A stretch of 39,134 bases of DNA from JACQZO01 sp964512325 (GTDB lineage: Bacteria > Patescibacteriota > Gracilibacteria > RBG-16-42-10), in contig CAZEGN010000010.1 of NCBI GenBank assembly GCA_964512325.1, positions 1 to 39,134 on the forward strand. Direction: 5' to 3'. Shown one piece after another: positions 1-6,546 of this stretch. Below the pieces are notes generated by a model. That model saw nothing but the letters and a program-made list of their open reading frames with translations, had not been told where the DNA came from and ran no database searches. Within the stretch, counting starts at the first letter, position 1, and each line of letters opens with the position of its first letter. The position numbers and the translations under genes are program-made.

Positions 1-72
1 TCTTCAAATTAACTCTCTCAAAATTATTTTCCCCAACCTATTGTTTAATTTAACCATGAAGTTTTCTCTACG

Positions 73-102
73 TTGACTCAGGAGTGTCATTCCTGATAAA
101 AT
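73..102 (+). promoter_or_regulatory. Putative sigma-70 promoter with palindrome in spacer
   Basis: The -35 is TTGACT (73-78) and the -10 is TAAAAT (97-102), with an 18-nt spacer. The spacer is almost entirely the perfect inverted repeat TCAGGA-N7-TCCTGA (78-96), which would place a dimeric repressor directly over RNA polymerase contacts. The start codon of the next gene is about 22 nt downstream of the -10. Promoter assignment is by consensus match; the operator is inference. Confidence 0.5.
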
Positions 103-124
103 TAACAGATTAACAAAAAACAAA

Positions 125-913
125 ATGAATTCAGTAAGAATGGGAACAGACAAGGCACGATCCGGCCAGGAGCAGGTAAAATCTTTACCTGCAATGACTA
201 GTGCCATCGCGTCTGAAGTTGGTAAAGCTTTAGCTACAGGAGAAGTGATTGCACATAACGCTAGGGTGGGGGGAGATATTATGGAGGATATTAAAGATGT
301 TCGAACTCGCCTTGCAGTAGAAATTGTTGAATTGCACAACAAACTCAAAAAAGCATCTGACGCGTCTCAGGTTTCTGGTATTCGTCATACATTGGCAAAA
401 CTTGTCAAAAAACCAGCGGCTCAAGTTAGTGAGCAAAGAGCGGCAAGTGCTCGTGAATCTTATGCAACATTTCTTAACGATGTTCAAAGGTTGTCCAGAG
501 GAGATACTGCTCCCGAGCTGATTACTCGTATGCGAGTAGCTATTGCTCATGAGTTAGCGGATCAAATTAAAGATGCTGATCGTGAGTTGACTGCTGCTGA
601 AGTGGTAAGTATTTCGGCAGATGGCGGTGTCAAAGCAACAGTTAAAACTTTATTGGAGGCATTAGTGCAACTAGCTGACAGACCGGTTCTTGAGACCGAA
701 AAGGTTACATTAAATAATCCTCAACTTTTTAATGATATTAATGCTGTGCAAGACTTACTTATCGTGCTTTGTAAATCTGGACTTGCACAGCTGATTTCCA
801 CCCATGCCTTGTCAGGAGATTATCCAGAAGCGCAACTTAGAAAAGTGCAAGAATATCTGGAGAGAAATCATCTTGCTCCTGCCTATCCTAAAATGATGTC
901 TAGTATTGAATAA
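125..913 (+). CDS. Hypothetical helical protein, unknown function
   Basis: A 262-residue protein I do not recognise. It has no signal peptide or membrane segment. It is rich in Ala, Glu, Lys, Arg, Val and Leu, and reads as an almost wholly alpha-helical soluble protein; residues 50-150 have a charged, coiled-coil-like pattern (for example VRTRLAVEIVELHNKLKK). The C-terminal third (about 190-260) is more globular in composition. The ATG is preceded by an A-rich stretch without a Shine-Dalgarno sequence and lies just below a good promoter, which supports this start. It is monocistronic: the next gene is on the opposite strand. The codon choice resembles its neighbours, so recent transfer is not indicated. 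Confidence 0.7.
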   Translation: MNSVRMGTDKARSGQEQVKSLPAMTSAIASEVGKALATGEVIAHNARVGGDIMEDIKDVRTRLAVEIVELHNKLKKASDASQVSGIRHTLAKLVKKPAAQVSEQRAASARESYATFLNDVQRLSRGDTAPELITRMRVAIAHELADQIKDADRELTAAEVVSISADGGVKATVKTLLEALVQLADRPVLETEKVTLNNPQLFNDINAVQDLLIVLCKSGLAQLISTHALSGDYPEAQLRKVQEYLERNHLAPAYPKMMSSIE

Positions 914-985
914 TGAGCAGCGCTAAGTATATCTGTAGAGTGTGAAGCTGCTGATCTGAAATTGGGCTTTGCTTTTTAACGATAC

Positions 986-1333
986 CTATTCAAAGTTTTT
1001 AATAAGTCCAGAAAGCATTTTGCTGATTTCTGTTAGATCAGAATACAGTTCAGCATATATATCAGGCGCAATAGTTTGTAGGTTCTTGAAAGTCTGAATA
1101 ATGGCAACACATTCATGAACAGAGCCTCGCGCAATGAGGTAGAAGTGCCTTTTCTCGCCCGAGGCATGGCGTCCACTACCTTCTGCAATGTTTAAACTGA
1201 TACTCAAAGCTGCACGATGAAGTTGGTCCTTCACTGTATAGTCAATATAGTTCTGCTTTAAGATGTAGATAACAATGTGTTTGTAAAATTCTTGCGCCTT
1301 TATATACACCGGAAATTGTTCAAACAAGAACAT
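986..1333 (-). CDS. Four-helix-bundle protein (S23 / 23S rRNA IVS family)
   Basis: A 115-residue protein of the four-helix-bundle family (TIGR02436, historically called S23 because some members are encoded in 23S rRNA intervening sequences). Family features visible are the N-terminal aromatic helix (FPVYIKAQEFYKHIVIYI), the central LHRAALSISLNIAEGSGR signature (normally RaalSip.NIAEG) and the following KRHFYLIARGSVHEC helix. The length is typical. Members form pentamers of four-helix bundles; their cellular role is unknown. The ATG is preceded by an open stretch with no other obvious start. The gene lies downstream of tRNA-Leu on the same strand and could be cotranscribed with it, although the inverted-repeat element in between may act as a terminator. 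No 23S rRNA gene is nearby, so this is a free-standing copy. Confidence 0.88.
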   Translation of the reverse strand: MFLFEQFPVYIKAQEFYKHIVIYILKQNYIDYTVKDQLHRAALSISLNIAEGSGRHASGEKRHFYLIARGSVHECVAIIQTFKNLQTIAPDIYAELYSDLTEISKMLSGLIKNFE

Positions 1334-1393
1334 AGAGATTTGGTTAGCAACTTGTAGTTTACTAACTAAATTATGAAATTCTTGAGCATTATC

Positions 1394-1474
1394 CTTATCC
1401 TGCTCCTTGTCCTTCGAGTCTTCGCGGGTTGAACCCTCAACGTCGCATACCTAAAGGATTAGGATGAGGATAAG
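1394..1474 (-). repeat. Inverted-repeat element 3' of tRNA-Leu
   Basis: Read along the tRNA strand, the flank of tRNA-Leu contains two roughly 19-nt arms (1456-1474 and 1394-1412) that pair at about 15 of 19 positions. Between them is a small hairpin around GGGTTGAACCC. The same architecture, with 24 of 28 identical positions in the distal block (1391-1418 against 22994-23021), follows the tRNA-Lys gene. It may be a tRNA-associated terminator or processing element, or a mobile repeat that targets tRNA 3' ends. The function is not known to me. Confidence 0.6.
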
Positions 1475-1493
1475 ACTCGTCCTGTGGACTCGT

Positions 1494-1577
1494 TGGTGCC
1501 GAAGGAGGGACTTGAACCCTCACTTCTTTCGAAACACGATTTTGAGTCGTGCGCGTCTGCCATTCCGCCACTTCGGC
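1494..1577 (-). tRNA. tRNA-Leu (anticodon CAA)
   Basis: On the minus strand the acceptor arms GCCGAAG and CTTCGGC pair perfectly and are followed by discriminator A and an encoded CCA (1494-1497 give ACCA). The anticodon stem CACGA/TCGTG encloses the loop CTCAAAA, so the anticodon is CAA, reading UUG. The variable arm is long (13 nt, with TTC/GAA pairing), as expected for a class II tRNA. The T arm is GAGGG-TTCAAGT-CCCTC. At 84 nt with all arms intact, it should be functional. Confidence 0.96.
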
Positions 1578-1715
1578 AAAGTGAACGCTACCAATATAAT
1601 TGAGATTGCCGATTAATCAAGTCACAAAAAATTATTCCTCCTACATCAAACAATAATTTCATAATGGACATGCTACATTTGGGTGTGTCGTATCTTAATG
1701 ATGAATCTAGCGATA

Positions 1716-2198
1716 ATGAATTATGCCTTTATTGATAATCACAATTTGCATCGTGCCACCTTAGAGACTGGCTGGGTGGTTGATTTTGCCAGATTATATA
1801 GTTGGCTAAAAAATAAGCATCAAGTAAGCAGAGCTTTTATGTTTTTAGGCTATGTTGCTAGAAATGAAGCTATGTATGATCAGATACGTTTGGCTGGTTT
1901 TGAAGTTGTTTTTAAGCCAACTGTTTCAATAAAGCAGCAGAGAGCACTAAAAGGCAATTGTGATGTGGAGCTGGTATTGCAAGTAATGATCGAACTCCAG
2001 CATTTTCAAAAAGCAGTTATTATAAGTGGAGATGGAGATTTTTATTCACTCTACCTTTATTTAGCTCACATTAATAAACTAAAAAGAATAGTGATTCCTA
2101 ATGGCAATAAATATTCTTCCTTATTAAGACCTTTTCACTACTGTTTAACGTTTTTAAACAATGAAGGGCTTAAAGAAAAATTAAAAAAGAGGCATTAG
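1716..2198 (+). CDS. NYN domain protein (LabA/DUF88-like, PIN-fold)
   Basis: About 160 residues from the preferred ATG at 1716. ATGs at 1698 and 1701 and a GTG at 1683 are also in frame, but the family normally begins a few residues before the first conserved motif. Motifs of the NYN (LabA/DUF88) family are present: the first beta strand with an acidic residue (YAFIDNHNLH; D near residue 6), KGNCDVELVLQVMIE, and ISGDGDFYSLYLYL. These supply the acidic residues of a PIN-like metal-dependent nuclease site. NYN proteins are presumed ribonucleases, and bacterial members are poorly characterised. The usual Gly after the first Asp is Asn here. The C-terminus ends in a Lys-rich helix. Transcription appears monocistronic. 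Confidence 0.85.
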   Translation: MNYAFIDNHNLHRATLETGWVVDFARLYSWLKNKHQVSRAFMFLGYVARNEAMYDQIRLAGFEVVFKPTVSIKQQRALKGNCDVELVLQVMIELQHFQKAVIISGDGDFYSLYLYLAHINKLKRIVIPNGNKYSSLLRPFHYCLTFLNNEGLKEKLKKRH

Positions 2199-2339
2199 CG
2201 CAGACAGTATCTTTTGCATAGCCTCTCATCGTGAACATGTGAATGTTATCTCTCTAAAAATGAAAATGCAATACTACAGAGCTCATATTCAAACAGCACC
2301 TTTTATTCTGGACAATTGCGAATTTCGAATTACGAATTG
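2199..2339. repeat. Short gap ending in AATTCG-type repeat
   Basis: No gene is visible here. The right end (about 2313-2339) is a dispersed AT-rich repeat made of CAATTGCGAATT, TCGAATTACGAATT-like units. It runs into the 3' end of the following minus-strand gene, so that the last codons and TAA stop of ctpA (AAT TCG TAA) are spelled by the repeat. Confidence 0.6.
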
Positions 2340-3547
2340 ATCATCTTTTTCATTTCTTCAATTGCTCGGTCTTTTTGATTGTCTTTGCCATCCTCAAAAG
2401 CCTCAGTATCAAGAGGAATTACAATGTCTGGCTCTATACCTTTGTGATCAATGTCCTCACCTAATGGCGGAAACCATTTGCCAACAGTGATTTTGATGCT
2501 GGCTCCATTGGGAAGAGTGTGCATTTCTTGCATTGTGCCCTTGCCAAATGTTTTTTCACCAATGAGCTTGGCACGATTGTTGTCTCGTAAAGCACCAGCT
2601 ACAATCTCTGACGCTGAGGCACTGCTGCTGTTGATCAATACGATGAGCGGCACGTCAGGAAATAAAGCATTGCCGCTGACATTGAGTGTGTCATGATCAG
2701 TGCGCATGATTCTCTTGACCGCTACGCCTTTCTTTTGAAAGAAGCTGACCACATCCACCGCTGATTCCAAAAAACCACCAGGATTCCAACGCAAGTCTAA
2801 AATAATCCCCTTTGGATTTTTCTCTTGAATTTCTTGACCAATTTTTAAAAGATCAGCTTTGGTGTCATCAGCAAATTTGTTGATATGGATAATAGCAATG
2901 CCGTCGTCTCGCACTTCATAGTCAATTTCTTTGATATCAATCACACTGCGTGTAATGGTGATTTTTGTGGAGGTCTTTTGATTTTCATGGATAATAGTCA
3001 AAGTGACCGTGCTGCCACTTGGTCCGCGAATCTTTGATACCGCTTCACCCAAAGAGAGATTGGCAGTACTTTCATTATTAATTTGTATAATCGAGTCTTT
3101 CGCTTTTAGACCAGCTTTAAATGCTGGAGAGTCTTTAATGACACCAGTTACTGTTAATACATTGTCAAAGAGTCCTAGCTCAGCACCAATGCCCTCTAAG
3201 CTGCCATCCAGTGAGTCTTTAAAGCGAGTTGATTCCTCGGGTGAAAAGAAAACAGTATAGGGGTCTTTGAGTGAATCAATCAGCCCATAGGTTGCACCAT
3301 ACATGCCGGCTTGAGCATCAAGTCTATCTTTGAAGTAAAAATTGTTTTTTATTTTAGCCCAAGCTTGATCCAATATGCCGTAATTTAATTCAGAGGTGGG
3401 GAGCGGTAATGTCACGCTGGGCGAGCTTGTAGTTGGCCGAGCAGGTTGCAATGGTGTCCAGATATTGCCGATCACAAAACCAATCGCCAGACTGGCGACA
3501 ATGCTACCAATGAATACTGTTTTTTGAGTAGTGCGCAAAAGATACAT
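2330..3547 (-). CDS. ctpA: S41 family C-terminal processing peptidase
   Basis: A 405-residue serine protease of the CtpA/Prc family. It has an N-terminal membrane anchor (about 10-28), a linker, a PDZ domain (about 115-200) that recognises C-termini of substrates, and the S41 catalytic domain. The Ser-Lys dyad is visible as SASASEIVAGAL (nucleophile Ser311) and EKTFGKGTMQ (Lys336, with Gln340), 25 residues apart as in E. coli Tsp. The protein should sit outside the membrane and trim or degrade exported proteins. The gene starts 8 nt after the stop of the ymdB-like gene, so the two are likely one transcript. The extreme C-terminus is encoded by a dispersed repeat. Confidence 0.95.
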   Translation of the reverse strand: MYLLRTTQKTVFIGSIVASLAIGFVIGNIWTPLQPARPTTSSPSVTLPLPTSELNYGILDQAWAKIKNNFYFKDRLDAQAGMYGATYGLIDSLKDPYTVFFSPEESTRFKDSLDGSLEGIGAELGLFDNVLTVTGVIKDSPAFKAGLKAKDSIIQINNESTANLSLGEAVSKIRGPSGSTVTLTIIHENQKTSTKITITRSVIDIKEIDYEVRDDGIAIIHINKFADDTKADLLKIGQEIQEKNPKGIILDLRWNPGGFLESAVDVVSFFQKKGVAVKRIMRTDHDTLNVSGNALFPDVPLIVLINSSSASASEIVAGALRDNNRAKLIGEKTFGKGTMQEMHTLPNGASIKITVGKWFPPLGEDIDHKGIEPDIVIPLDTEAFEDGKDNQKDRAIEEMKKMINS

Positions 3548-3555
3548 AATGACAG

Positions 3556-4359
3556 CTAAGGCGTATAAGAAAGTGAAAGGGGAGTGATTTCGATTGCTCG
3601 ACCAGTGAGCTCATCAACCTCTACCACACAGCCACGCAGCAGGTAGGGGGCTTTTTCTTCTACTTCAGAGCGATGAGGCATTTGTGTAATGTGATTCTGA
3701 ATGGATGGCTCAATTTCAAAGCCAATAATAGAGTTCTGAGCAATACAGGCTCCTACATCAGAGATATAAGCGGTTCCTTTATCAGAAATTTGCGCATCAT
3801 TGGTTTGAACATGGGTGTGGGTGCCAAACATATGGCTGACGCGTCCATTAAAATAATGAAATAGCGCATATTTCTCTCCTGAAGACTCGCCGTGAATATC
3901 CATGATCTTTATCTGGGCTGCTTGTACTTCTGGTTGACTGAGAATCTCATCGCCGGTGAGAAATGGACAAAATACACTTTGACGCATCATGAGCCTGGTT
4001 TGCAGATTGATAATTGCAATTGAAATATCTGTACCTGGAATTTCCATGACTCGCCAGCCCCTGCCGGGATTATTATGAGGGAAGTTCGCGGGGCGAAGAA
4101 TAATGGGATTTGGCTTGCTCAGTTCATTAATAATATCTGCGTGGCGCCAGATGTGATTGCCTGAAGTAAAAATATCGACACCCGCCTGCAAAAGCTCAAG
4201 TGCATTTTCTTGGTTAATTCCTGTGCCTGAAGTAACATTGTCACTGTTAGCAATTACAAAGCTTACATTCTGTTCCTTGCGTAACAGCGGTACCATATGT
4301 TTTACTACCCTGCGACCGGGTTTGCCGACAATGTCTCCAATACAAAGTATACGTGTCAT
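3556..4359 (-). CDS. ymdB: YmdB family metallophosphoesterase
   Basis: A 267-residue protein of the TIGR00282/YmdB calcineurin-like phosphoesterase family; the Bacillus and Deinococcus members hydrolyse 2',3'-cyclic nucleotides. Metal-binding motifs are in order: N-terminal CIGDIVGKPGRR (Asp), IANSDNVTSGTG (normally ENAAgG.G), TSGNHIWRH (GNH motif), HGESSGEK, and FGTHTHVQTNDAQIS (GTHTHVQT motif). The length matches the family. Replacement of the usual Glu-Asn by Asp-Asn in the second motif is a mild divergence. It is the first gene of a pair with ctpA and is divergent from the lgt-like gene, 32 bp away. Confidence 0.93.
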   Translation of the reverse strand: MTRILCIGDIVGKPGRRVVKHMVPLLRKEQNVSFVIANSDNVTSGTGINQENALELLQAGVDIFTSGNHIWRHADIINELSKPNPIILRPANFPHNNPGRGWRVMEIPGTDISIAIINLQTRLMMRQSVFCPFLTGDEILSQPEVQAAQIKIMDIHGESSGEKYALFHYFNGRVSHMFGTHTHVQTNDAQISDKGTAYISDVGACIAQNSIIGFEIEPSIQNHITQMPHRSEVEEKAPYLLRGCVVEVDELTGRAIEITPLSLSYTP

Positions 4360-4391
4360 AAGACGTTAGCAGTTTCAATCTTTACCATTCT

Positions 4392-5207
4392 ATGTTTCCT
4401 GTCTTAGTAAGTCTAGGCCCACTCCATTTATATAGTTTCGGTACCCTTTTTACAGTCGGTTTGATTGTTTCTTGGGTTTTTGTTCGTTATTTATTGCACT
4501 TTTATCGTTTGCAGCCTTCGCATTTTTATTATGGTTTATTATGGGGCACGATTGGTGGTTTAATTGTGGCTAGACTTGGTTTTATTTTCACCTATACCGA
4601 AAGATTACGTGGTAGTTTAATGTCGATTTTATTTACTCCCCAGTGGTGGACAGAATTGTCTTTGTGGATAGGAGTACTAGCCGCTATTTTGATCATGGTG
4701 ATTTATTGGCTAAAGCATAATGAGCCTGTTTTCTTATGGTTAGATGTCATGAGCATGGCTGCCCAGCCCTTGGTGTTTTTTACCAGTTTAGGCTTGTTTT
4801 TAAGTCCAGTCGGGCTCATGGCCGAAGCATTGGGACGACCTACTGCATTGCCGTGGGGCGTGGTGGTCGATTCTGTAGACTTGCCATTTGCCAATGTTCC
4901 TGTGCATCCTTTGCTTTTTTATGTGATTGTCGTGGCTTTGCTGGGATTTGGAGTTACATGGTTAGCTCGCACGTGGGCCAGGACATATGTAGGACGCTTA
5001 TTTGTCCTGATCATGTTGATGTATGGCGCTTTATGGTTTTTGCTTGGCGTGGTGCGTTGGTATTCGCCACATCCTTTTCTGGGTATTGATATTTTTTGGT
5101 TAAATGCCGTGCTCTATATTGGGTTAGGACTACTATGTTTGGTGTATATTTTGCATAAACATCGCATTACCCAGAAGCTGAAGAAGTCAAAGGTGGGAAC
5201 ATTGTAG
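4392..5207 (+). CDS. Lgt-like membrane protein, divergent
   Basis: A 271-residue polytopic membrane protein with about seven hydrophobic segments. It resembles prolipoprotein diacylglyceryl transferase, which attaches diacylglycerol to the lipobox Cys of prolipoproteins. Supporting motifs are the N-terminal LGPLHLYSFGTL, GRPTALPWGVVVD followed by VPVHPLLFY (compare GrpT.lPWGv and HP.qLYE of Lgt), and the last segments YGALWFLLGVVRWY. Several hallmark residues are absent: there is no HGG motif, the GRIGNFiNGE motif is degraded to SLGLFLSPVGLMAEALGRPT, and the usual R-F-x-x-E-x-x-R helix has lost Arg and Glu. It may be a CPR-type Lgt, or a homologue with another role. The start codon has only 32 bp separating it from divergent ymdB and no ribosome-binding site. 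Confidence 0.65.
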   Translation: MFPVLVSLGPLHLYSFGTLFTVGLIVSWVFVRYLLHFYRLQPSHFYYGLLWGTIGGLIVARLGFIFTYTERLRGSLMSILFTPQWWTELSLWIGVLAAILIMVIYWLKHNEPVFLWLDVMSMAAQPLVFFTSLGLFLSPVGLMAEALGRPTALPWGVVVDSVDLPFANVPVHPLLFYVIVVALLGFGVTWLARTWARTYVGRLFVLIMLMYGALWFLLGVVRWYSPHPFLGIDIFWLNAVLYIGLGLLCLVYILHKHRITQKLKKSKVGTL

Positions 5208-5250
5208 AACGCAGAATGTGTGGGGAATAAGTTAAACTTTTAGATACGAT

Positions 5251-6132
5251 ATGCTGCTGTTGATTGATGGGAATGCTTTATTACATCGCACATTCCATGC
5301 ATTGCCGCCAACCATTGTGACTAGTGCCGGCGAGCTGGTGAATGCTGTGTTTGGTTTTACCAATGCGGTGATTAATCTTATTGATAAGCACAAACCTTCA
5401 TATGTGATTTGTACTTTTGATAGTCCCGCCAAAACTTTTCGCCATGAGAGCTTTGCCGAATACAAAGCCACTAGACAGGCACCAGCACCTGGTTTGTATG
5501 AGCAATTGCCGCGAGTATTGGCTATGCTCAGTGCTTTAGGAATATGTTCAATCGCTTTTCCTGGTTTTGAGTCTGATGACCTGATTGGAACATTTTCCTT
5601 GCAAGCGGAAAATATTCAGATACCAAGCTTAATTGTTTCTAGCGATAATGATTTTATTCAGCTTGTTTCACCGTTGACGACATTTCTTTGCACTGCTAAA
5701 GGCTTTTCTCGGGCTGAGTTGATGACGCCTGACATGGTGGTAGCTAAGCATGGCCTAACACCATATCAATGGTTAGATTATAAGGCCTTGCGAGGTGATC
5801 CTTCAGACAATTTGCCTGGTATTCCTGGAGTAGGAGAAAAAACGGCAAAACAACTGCTACAAACCTGGAACAATTTAGAGAATATTTATCTGCACATTGA
5901 TGATATTCCAAGCAAGAGCTTAAGACTAAAGCTCTCCGAAAACTTTGATAAAGCCGAAATGACTAAAAATCTTGCCCAAATCAATCGTCATGTTCCGGTG
6001 GCGCTAACTATGAAAGATCTTGCCTATCAGGGTCCAAATAATAAAGTCATGTACAATCTCTGTGTCGAATTAGAATTCCATCAGCTGCAAAAAAGATTTA
6101 AAGCCCCTGACTCATTATTTGATGAAGGCTAA
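5251..6132 (+). CDS. Stand-alone 5'-3' exonuclease (Pol I N-terminal-domain type)
   Basis: A 293-residue flap/5'-3' exonuclease equivalent to the N-terminal domain of DNA polymerase I, which removes RNA primers and 5' flaps. Visible are the metal-binding motifs LLIDGNALLHRTFHALP, TFDSPAKTFRHESFAEYKATR, GFESDDLIGT, SSDNDFIQLV, and the helix-3-turn/HhH region YKALRGDPSDNLPGIPGVGEKTA. No 3'-5' exonuclease or polymerase domain follows; the reading frame ends normally and the next 400 bp are repeats, so this is a free-standing enzyme rather than a truncated polA. It is 43 bp downstream of the lgt-like gene and possibly cotranscribed with it. Confidence 0.94.
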   Translation: MLLLIDGNALLHRTFHALPPTIVTSAGELVNAVFGFTNAVINLIDKHKPSYVICTFDSPAKTFRHESFAEYKATRQAPAPGLYEQLPRVLAMLSALGICSIAFPGFESDDLIGTFSLQAENIQIPSLIVSSDNDFIQLVSPLTTFLCTAKGFSRAELMTPDMVVAKHGLTPYQWLDYKALRGDPSDNLPGIPGVGEKTAKQLLQTWNNLENIYLHIDDIPSKSLRLKLSENFDKAEMTKNLAQINRHVPVALTMKDLAYQGPNNKVMYNLCVELEFHQLQKRFKAPDSLFDEG

Positions 6133-6200
6133 AAATAAGTAGACTTCTTTCTCTTTTGTTCATTCCACTGCCTCTTTGTTCCTCTCTGTGCCTTCTTTTC

Positions 6201-6347
6201 TGTCATCCCGACTTCCGTGGAGGGATCCTGCCGGTGTAAGCCATGTGCAACGATACGGGTGCATGTCGCGATAGACGGCAAACGGCAAGATCCTTCCCTT
6301 CGACAGGCTCAGGGCAGGCCACTACGCTTCGCTCCGGTCAGGATGAC
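6201..6347 (+). repeat. TGTCATCC...GGATGAC dispersed hairpin element, copy A
   Basis: The ends TGTCATCC and GGATGAC are inverted. Inside, GGAGGGATCCTGCCG (6219-6233) pairs with CGGCAAGATCCTTCCC (6283-6298), leaving a roughly 49-nt loop that includes GTAAGC and GCAACGATA, which recur in the other copies. The distal part contains TTCGACAGGCTCAGG-type sequence. No coding capacity. It resembles a MITE- or REP-like element. Confidence 0.8.
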
Positions 6348-6416
6348 GAAGAGAGAATGGGATGAACAGCTGTTTCCTTGCGTTACATCGTCGTCCTTCT
6401 CCCAGCTGTTCCTTTG

Positions 6417-6443
6417 CAATTGCGAATTGCGAACTGCGAATTG
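6417..6443. repeat. AATTGCGAATTG-type short repeat
   Basis: Tandem-like units of (A)ATTGCGAA(C/T)TGCGAATTG. The same type occurs at 2313-2339, 8752-8823, 27682-27708 and 33891-33926. Confidence 0.7.
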
Positions 6444-6462
6444 TTATCCTTCTTCCCCAAAT

Positions 6463-6491
6463 TTGCCGTTTCCTTGACTTCTTGCTATATT
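6463..6491 (+). promoter_or_regulatory. Putative promoter of rpsF-ssb-rpsR
   Basis: The -35 is TTGCCG, the spacer 17 nt, and the -10 an extended TGC-TATATT. Predicted transcription starts near 6498, giving a leader of about 49 nt before rpsF. The TGC-TAT extended -10 recurs before several genes in this window. Confidence 0.55.
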
Positions 6492-6506
6492 GTCGCCGCT
6501 TTTCTT

Positions 6507-6524
6507 TCCGCTTTAAGCAGCGGA
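6507..6524 (+). promoter_or_regulatory. Hairpin in rpsF leader, candidate S6:S18 autoregulatory site
   Basis: A perfect 6-bp stem TCCGCT/AGCGGA with a 6-nt loop lies in the rpsF leader, with CCG trinucleotides in and just 5' of it. In many bacteria the S6:S18 complex represses its own operon by binding a leader hairpin with an exposed CCG. The hairpin is seen directly; its identity with that motif is inference. Confidence 0.35.
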
Positions 6525-6546
6525 TTTATATCCATAAGAAAAATTT

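Larger units (their letters stand above)
6133..6462. other. Gap with dispersed repeats, no gene
   Basis: About 330 bp between the exonuclease and the rpsF promoter. It holds a pyrimidine-rich lead-in, a full copy of the TGTCATCC hairpin element (6201-6347) and an AATTGCGAATTG-type repeat (6417-6443). The short open frames here show no protein-like character. Confidence 0.7.

Noticed and set aside
913..985. Terminator for the first gene (AGCAGC...GCTGCT)
   Set aside because: The loop is about 30 nt long and no T run follows directly. Too weak to call.
1418..1454. T-arm-like sequence (GGGTTCAACCC on the minus strand), possible tRNA fragment
   Set aside because: No acceptor, D or anticodon arms can be built around it, and it lies in the middle of an inverted-repeat element. 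Treated as part of that element.
5251..6132. Truncated or frameshifted polA
   Set aside because: The 5'-3' exonuclease ends in a natural stop, and the following sequence in any frame shows no 3'-5' exonuclease or polymerase motifs.
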